Below are positions 4,773 to 8,072 of a stretch of 8,072 bases of DNA, piece by piece. The stretch covers positions 1 through 8,072 of the forward strand of contig JAEXTI010000051.1 of NCBI GenBank assembly GCA_023406965.1, given 5' to 3'. The DNA comes from Chloroflexota bacterium (GTDB lineage Bacteria; Chloroflexota; Anaerolineae; Anaerolineales; Anaerolineaceae). Made by a program: the position numbers and the translations under genes. The notes beneath the pieces are model-generated. The model saw only the letters and a program-made list of their open reading frames with translations. It was not told where the DNA came from and made no database searches. Position 1 is the stretch's first letter; each line of letters starts with the position of its first letter.

Positions 4773-7511
4773 TTATTTTAGCTTCTCTTTCACGTAAGGC
4801 ACTACTTGGTCCAATGCTTCAGACAGTCGCTCAGCGTCGCGCCCTCCAGCCTGAGCCAGAGTCGGGCGCCCCCCCCCGCCGCCACCCACCACCTGAGCCA
4901 CCCGCTTGACCAAATCTCCCGCGTGCAGCCCGCGTTTGACCAAATCCTCGGTGACAGCGCCAATGATGACCGGCTTACCATCAGTCACACCCGCAAGAAC
5001 CACCACGCCGCTTCCATACTTCTGCCGGAAACGGTCCGTCATGGCCCGCAGCGCATCAGCATCGGCCCCGCTCAACTCCAACGCCAGAACGGGAACGTCT
5101 CCTACCGAAACAACCCTTGGCAACTGAGATTCAAATTCCGCAGAGGCAACTTGCTGGCGCAGCCCGGCAATCGTTTTACGGGCTTGGCCCAAATCTTCGA
5201 TGACCATCTCAGCCTTTTCGGGAACATCATCAAGGGCAGTTTCTAATAGCCCCGCCGCTGATCGAAGCAAGTGGAAACGCTTCTGAACCAACTCGTATGC
5301 TGCTCTGCCGGTAACTGCCTCAATACGGCGCACTCCCGCCGCGGCACTGCTTTCGCTGGTGATCAAGAACAGGCCAATATCCCCTGTCTCACCAACATGC
5401 GTCCCACCGCACAGTTCATACGAAACCGTTTCGTCGTCGCCAATCGTCACTGTGCGCACATGCTCGCCATATTTTTCTCCGAAGAGTGCCATGGCCCCCT
5501 CCGAGATCGCCTGTTGCAATGGTTTGACCCGTGTGGTCAATGAGTAATTCGCCAAAACTGCCTCATTGACTCTCGCCTCAACCAGGTCGATCTGATCTTG
5601 GGTCATTCCTTCAGGATGAGTAAAGTCAAAGCGGAGTCGGTCCGGTGCTACCGACGAACCCGCCTGTCGAGCATGATCGCCGAGTACCGCCTGAAGCTCG
5701 GCGTGCAGCAGATGGGTCGCGGTGTGGTTGCGCATGATGTCTTTGCGGCGCTGACTATCCACCTGCGCAATCACCCGGTCTCCAACCCGCACGGTGCCCT
5801 TGACCACAGTGCCGACATGCACAATGACTCCGGCCGCCGGCTTGCGCATTTCATCGACGCGAACTTCCCACTGCGGTTGGTTGACCGATACGATCCGTCC
5901 CATGTCAGAAACTTGCCCGCCCGCTTCCACATAAAACGATGTTTGCGGCAAGAGCAGCTCAACACGGTCGCCCGTTACCGAAAGCGGCGCAGACTCACCT
6001 TCGCGGACAATCGCGAGCAGGTCGGTCTCTACATCCAGTCCGCCATAAGGGTCATAACGAACGCCAGCTTTGTCCAGTTCTCCCTTTGCCTGCAGCCCCT
6101 CAAAGATCGTCCGGAACACATCCACATCCTCGCCACCCATGGGTCCAAAGGCCTTACCAGCCCCAGAAGCAACGCGGTGCTCCTCCATCGCAGATCGGAA
6201 TCCTTCCTGGTCTACGTCTAAACCTTGCTCGCGAGCCACATCCCGCGTCAACTCCAGCGGAAGTCCATGTGTCGCGTAAAGATCAAACGCCCGCCTGCCC
6301 TCCAGCACTGTTTGCCCTGTTGCCTTCATCTCCGCAAAGATCTCATCTAGCTGCTTCATTCCCCCTTCAACGGTGCGTTGGAAACGCTTTTCTTCGCGAG
6401 TGAGGCTGTCCAGAATAGCATTCCCGTTTTTCACCAATTCAGGGTAGAAATCGCCATAGCCCTCAAGGACTTCTTGGGCTACTTTCGCCATAAAGGGCTC
6501 ATGCAACCCAATTTTTTGAGCAAATCGTGCCGCACGGCGTATAATCATCCGGCAAACGTAGTTCCGCCCCGTGTTTCCTGGTACAACACCATCAGCGATC
6601 AAGAAAGACGCCGCCCGGACGTGATCCGCGATCACCCGGTAAGGCGTGAAGTATTCATCAACCTGCGCGTCCGTATGCCCGGTCAAGCTTTGTACTCGCG
6701 CCAGGAGGGGCCATAGCAAATCGGTCCGATAATTGGAATTTACCCCTTCTAGCAACGAGACAATCCGCTCGAACCCCATTCCCGTGTCTACATGTGTAGC
6801 AGGTAGAGGCTCCAACTGAGTCGGGCTGAGACGATTATATTGGATAAAAACAAGGTTCCAAATTTCCAGGAAACGTTTACAATCTCCATTCACCTGGCAA
6901 ATATGCCCTGGTACGCCCTGCTTGTCGCAGGCTTCAGGTCCTCGATCAATATTGATCTCGCTGGACGGACCGCAAGGCCCCGTGTCCGCCATCTCCCAAA
7001 AATTATCCTTCCGCCCGTAATACAGCACATGCTCCGGATTGAATCCGGGCTGCTGCTTCCAATAAGTCGCCGCTTCTTCGTCGGTCGGTATATCGCCCTT
7101 ATCATCTTTAAAGCAAGTGGCGTATAACTTACTTTTATCCAACCCATAAACATCTGTCAATAATTCCCAGGCCCAAGAGATCGCTTCTTTTTTGTAATAA
7201 TCCCCGAAGGACCAGTTGCCTAGCATTTCAAAAAAAGTGTGGTGGGTATCATCACGGCCAACATCATCCAGGTCATTATGCTTCCCCGCAACTCGCATAC
7301 ATTTCTGCGAATTAACAGCCCGAGTATAGGGACGGTGGTCGGTGCCCAGGAACACATCTTTAAACTGCACCATGCCGGCGTTGGTAAAGAGCAGAGTCTG
7401 ATCCCCACCCGGAACCAAAGACGAAGAGGGCACGAACGTGTGGCCGTGCTTCTCAGTAAAAAATTTTACAAACGTGTCTCGGATTTGACTCCCAGTCCAC
7501 TGCTTTCCCAT
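4773..7511 (-). CDS. alaS: Alanyl-tRNA synthetase
   Basis: A 912-residue class II synthetase that charges tRNA-Ala and edits mischarged Ser or Gly. Domains run in order. The catalytic core has motif 1 around FVPSSSLVP (26-34), motif 2 from KCMRVAGKHNDLDD through FEMLGNWSFGDYYK (70-107) and motif 3 GMGFERI (244-250). A tRNA-recognition helical region follows. The editing domain has zinc ligands H596 and H600 (HTATH) and C701 and H705 (CGGTH). The C-terminal DHHA1 domain has the glycine run at 876-881 (VVGGGGGGRP). All key residues are present and length is near the E. coli enzyme (about 875). A Cys/His-containing loop at 195-211 looks like an insertion. The ATG has GGAGG (7522-7526) ten bases upstream. 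The leader is only about 40 bases, so T-box control is excluded. It is transcribed alone, between its own promoter and the terminator shared with pepA. Confidence 0.98.
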   Translation of the reverse strand: MGKQWTGSQIRDTFVKFFTEKHGHTFVPSSSLVPGGDQTLLFTNAGMVQFKDVFLGTDHRPYTRAVNSQKCMRVAGKHNDLDDVGRDDTHHTFFEMLGNWSFGDYYKKEAISWAWELLTDVYGLDKSKLYATCFKDDKGDIPTDEEAATYWKQQPGFNPEHVLYYGRKDNFWEMADTGPCGPSSEINIDRGPEACDKQGVPGHICQVNGDCKRFLEIWNLVFIQYNRLSPTQLEPLPATHVDTGMGFERIVSLLEGVNSNYRTDLLWPLLARVQSLTGHTDAQVDEYFTPYRVIADHVRAASFLIADGVVPGNTGRNYVCRMIIRRAARFAQKIGLHEPFMAKVAQEVLEGYGDFYPELVKNGNAILDSLTREEKRFQRTVEGGMKQLDEIFAEMKATGQTVLEGRRAFDLYATHGLPLELTRDVAREQGLDVDQEGFRSAMEEHRVASGAGKAFGPMGGEDVDVFRTIFEGLQAKGELDKAGVRYDPYGGLDVETDLLAIVREGESAPLSVTGDRVELLLPQTSFYVEAGGQVSDMGRIVSVNQPQWEVRVDEMRKPAAGVIVHVGTVVKGTVRVGDRVIAQVDSQRRKDIMRNHTATHLLHAELQAVLGDHARQAGSSVAPDRLRFDFTHPEGMTQDQIDLVEARVNEAVLANYSLTTRVKPLQQAISEGAMALFGEKYGEHVRTVTIGDDETVSYELCGGTHVGETGDIGLFLITSESSAAAGVRRIEAVTGRAAYELVQKRFHLLRSAAGLLETALDDVPEKAEMVIEDLGQARKTIAGLRQQVASAEFESQLPRVVSVGDVPVLALELSGADADALRAMTDRFRQKYGSGVVVLAGVTDGKPVIIGAVTEDLVKRGLHAGDLVKRVAQVVGGGGGGRPTLAQAGGRDAERLSEALDQVVPYVKEKLK

Positions 7512-7556
7512 AGATGTTGCGCCTCCACTTACTTCTTGATGATCACTAGACGGTGA

Positions 7557-7585
7557 ATTATACCGGATTGTTAAGCGAATTCCAA
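7557..7585 (-). promoter_or_regulatory. Sigma-70-type promoter of alaS
   Basis: On the minus strand TTGGAA (7585-7580, four of six matches) is followed after 17 bases by a perfect TATAAT (7562-7557). Transcription should start near 7550, about 38 bases before the alaS ATG. The -35 box overlaps the end of the T-tract of the upstream gene's terminator. Confidence 0.72.
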
Positions 7586-7619
7586 AAAAGAGCCCCCGGC
7601 TAGTTCATGCCGGGGGCTC
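7584..7619 (-). terminator. Intrinsic terminator of the right-edge minus-strand gene
   Basis: A perfect 11-bp stem (7590-7600 with 7609-7619, core GCCCCCGGC) encloses an eight-base loop. On the minus strand it is followed by six T residues (plus-strand A 7584-7589). It begins 21 bases after the stop of the upstream minus-strand gene. The opposite strand has no T-tract, so it works only in the minus direction. Confidence 0.9.
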
Positions 7620-7640
7620 GCTTTACATGACTACTTACCC

Positions 7641-8072
7641 CTACCTGGATACCGCCAGCTTAACCAACTTTCCCTCGGTATCTACCGTAGCTCGCGCATA
7701 ATGCCGGTGGACTTGTTTCAACGTGGGCACCTGTTTACTGAACGTAACGACCAAACGTTCTTCCCCTTCCACGCTCTTCTTGTTCTTCGAGTCTCCGCTG
7801 CGTCCAACCAGCACCTGGTGGCTGAAGTGGACAGCCGCGCTATCCATCCCAGGTAGGTAATCTTGCAAGTGTTCTTTGACCTGGGCAATTGCTTTCTTCG
7901 CGAACACCGTGCTGCCTGCCTGAGGTAAAGGCTGCTCTTGGGCTACCTTCAAGAGGAAGGGCCGTTTCAATCGCAAACTGACCTTTGAAAGCTTTTGAAT
8001 ATTATCTAGTCCAATGAGCGGATCGCCATACAGCACAAAGGAGAGTAGAGTTTTCTGATCTTCGGCATCCAG
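7641..8072 (-). CDS. C-terminal part of a large protein of uncertain family (possibly C25/caspase-like)
   Basis: The frame is open to the window edge: 143 codons are visible, ending in TAG at 7643-7641, and the N-terminus lies to the right. The codon at 8036-8034 is GTG preceded in frame by twelve sense codons, so it is better read as an internal valine than as a start. The first visible residues, KTLLSFVLYGDPLIGLDN, resemble the 'YGDP' end of gingipain-like C25 and CHAT-type caspase-fold peptidase domains, which in those families marks the last strand. This is a weak, remembered resemblance. The remaining 110 or so residues are soluble and rich in Lys, Val and Gln, with no membrane segment. 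They end in HYARATVDTEGKLVKLAVSR, a strand pattern of the kind seen in PepSY-like domains. The catalytic His and Cys of a C25 peptidase would lie outside the window, so function is not established. Confidence 0.7.
   Translation of the reverse strand: MDAEDQKTLLSFVLYGDPLIGLDNIQKLSKVSLRLKRPFLLKVAQEQPLPQAGSTVFAKKAIAQVKEHLQDYLPGMDSAAVHFSHQVLVGRSGDSKNKKSVEGEERLVVTFSKQVPTLKQVHRHYARATVDTEGKLVKLAVSR

Noticed and set aside
4484..4909. A 141-codon plus-strand frame spanning the pepA end and the alaS end
   Set aside because: It overlaps two strongly supported genes and runs through the bidirectional terminator, and its product is low-complexity and Pro/Ser-rich.
5598..6221. A 207-codon plus-strand open frame inside alaS
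   Set aside because: It lies wholly antisense to conserved AlaRS sequence and shows no recognisable motif or ribosome binding site. It is a shadow frame of a GC-rich gene. The same applies to the frame at 5939-6403.
7512..7556. T-box or other riboswitch in the alaS leader
   Set aside because: The promoter leaves only about 40 bases of leader, too short for a T-box, and no terminator/antiterminator pair lies between promoter and start.

Overview
The window is a stretch of ordinary, tightly packed bacterial chromosome with a moderately high GC content. It reads best as a member of Chloroflexota, probably class Anaerolineae. The basis is the style of the proteins: a split glycine decarboxylase (GcvPB type), a very short Flp pilin with a GQGLVEYALIL-type N-terminus, and a PfpI-like protein with a PDKLRR motif. 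This assignment is inference from remembered family resemblance; no search was run. There is no sign of phage, insertion sequence, CRISPR array, tRNA or rRNA.

Layout on the plus strand. The 3' part of gcvPB (1-1085) enters from the left edge and ends at a strong intrinsic terminator. A separate small transcription unit follows, encoding a 48-residue Flp/Fap-type pilin (1288-1434). It has a near-perfect Shine-Dalgarno site and its own terminator. Next comes a compact three-gene unit: a DJ-1/PfpI-family protein (1581-2117), a membrane-anchored calcineurin-like metallophosphoesterase starting at TTG (2122-3264), and an M17 leucyl aminopeptidase, pepA (3280-4725). The gaps are 4 and 15 bases.

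Layout on the minus strand. alaS (7511 down to 4773) converges on pepA, and the two share one bidirectional terminator in a 47-base gap. alaS has a good sigma-70-type promoter (TTGGAA-N17-TATAAT) whose -35 box overlaps the T-tract of the preceding gene's terminator. That preceding gene (8072 down to 7641) is only the C-terminal end of a larger protein of uncertain family.

The genes do not form one pathway. gcvPB belongs to one-carbon/glycine metabolism, alaS to translation, the pilin to surface filaments, and the pfpI-mpp-pepA unit is plausibly linked to protein damage or peptide turnover. The points most worth a second look are the phosphoesterase with an altered GNH(D/E) metal/catalytic motif, the lone pilin gene, and the caspase-like end of the truncated right-edge gene. 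I see no convincing undescribed multi-gene system.
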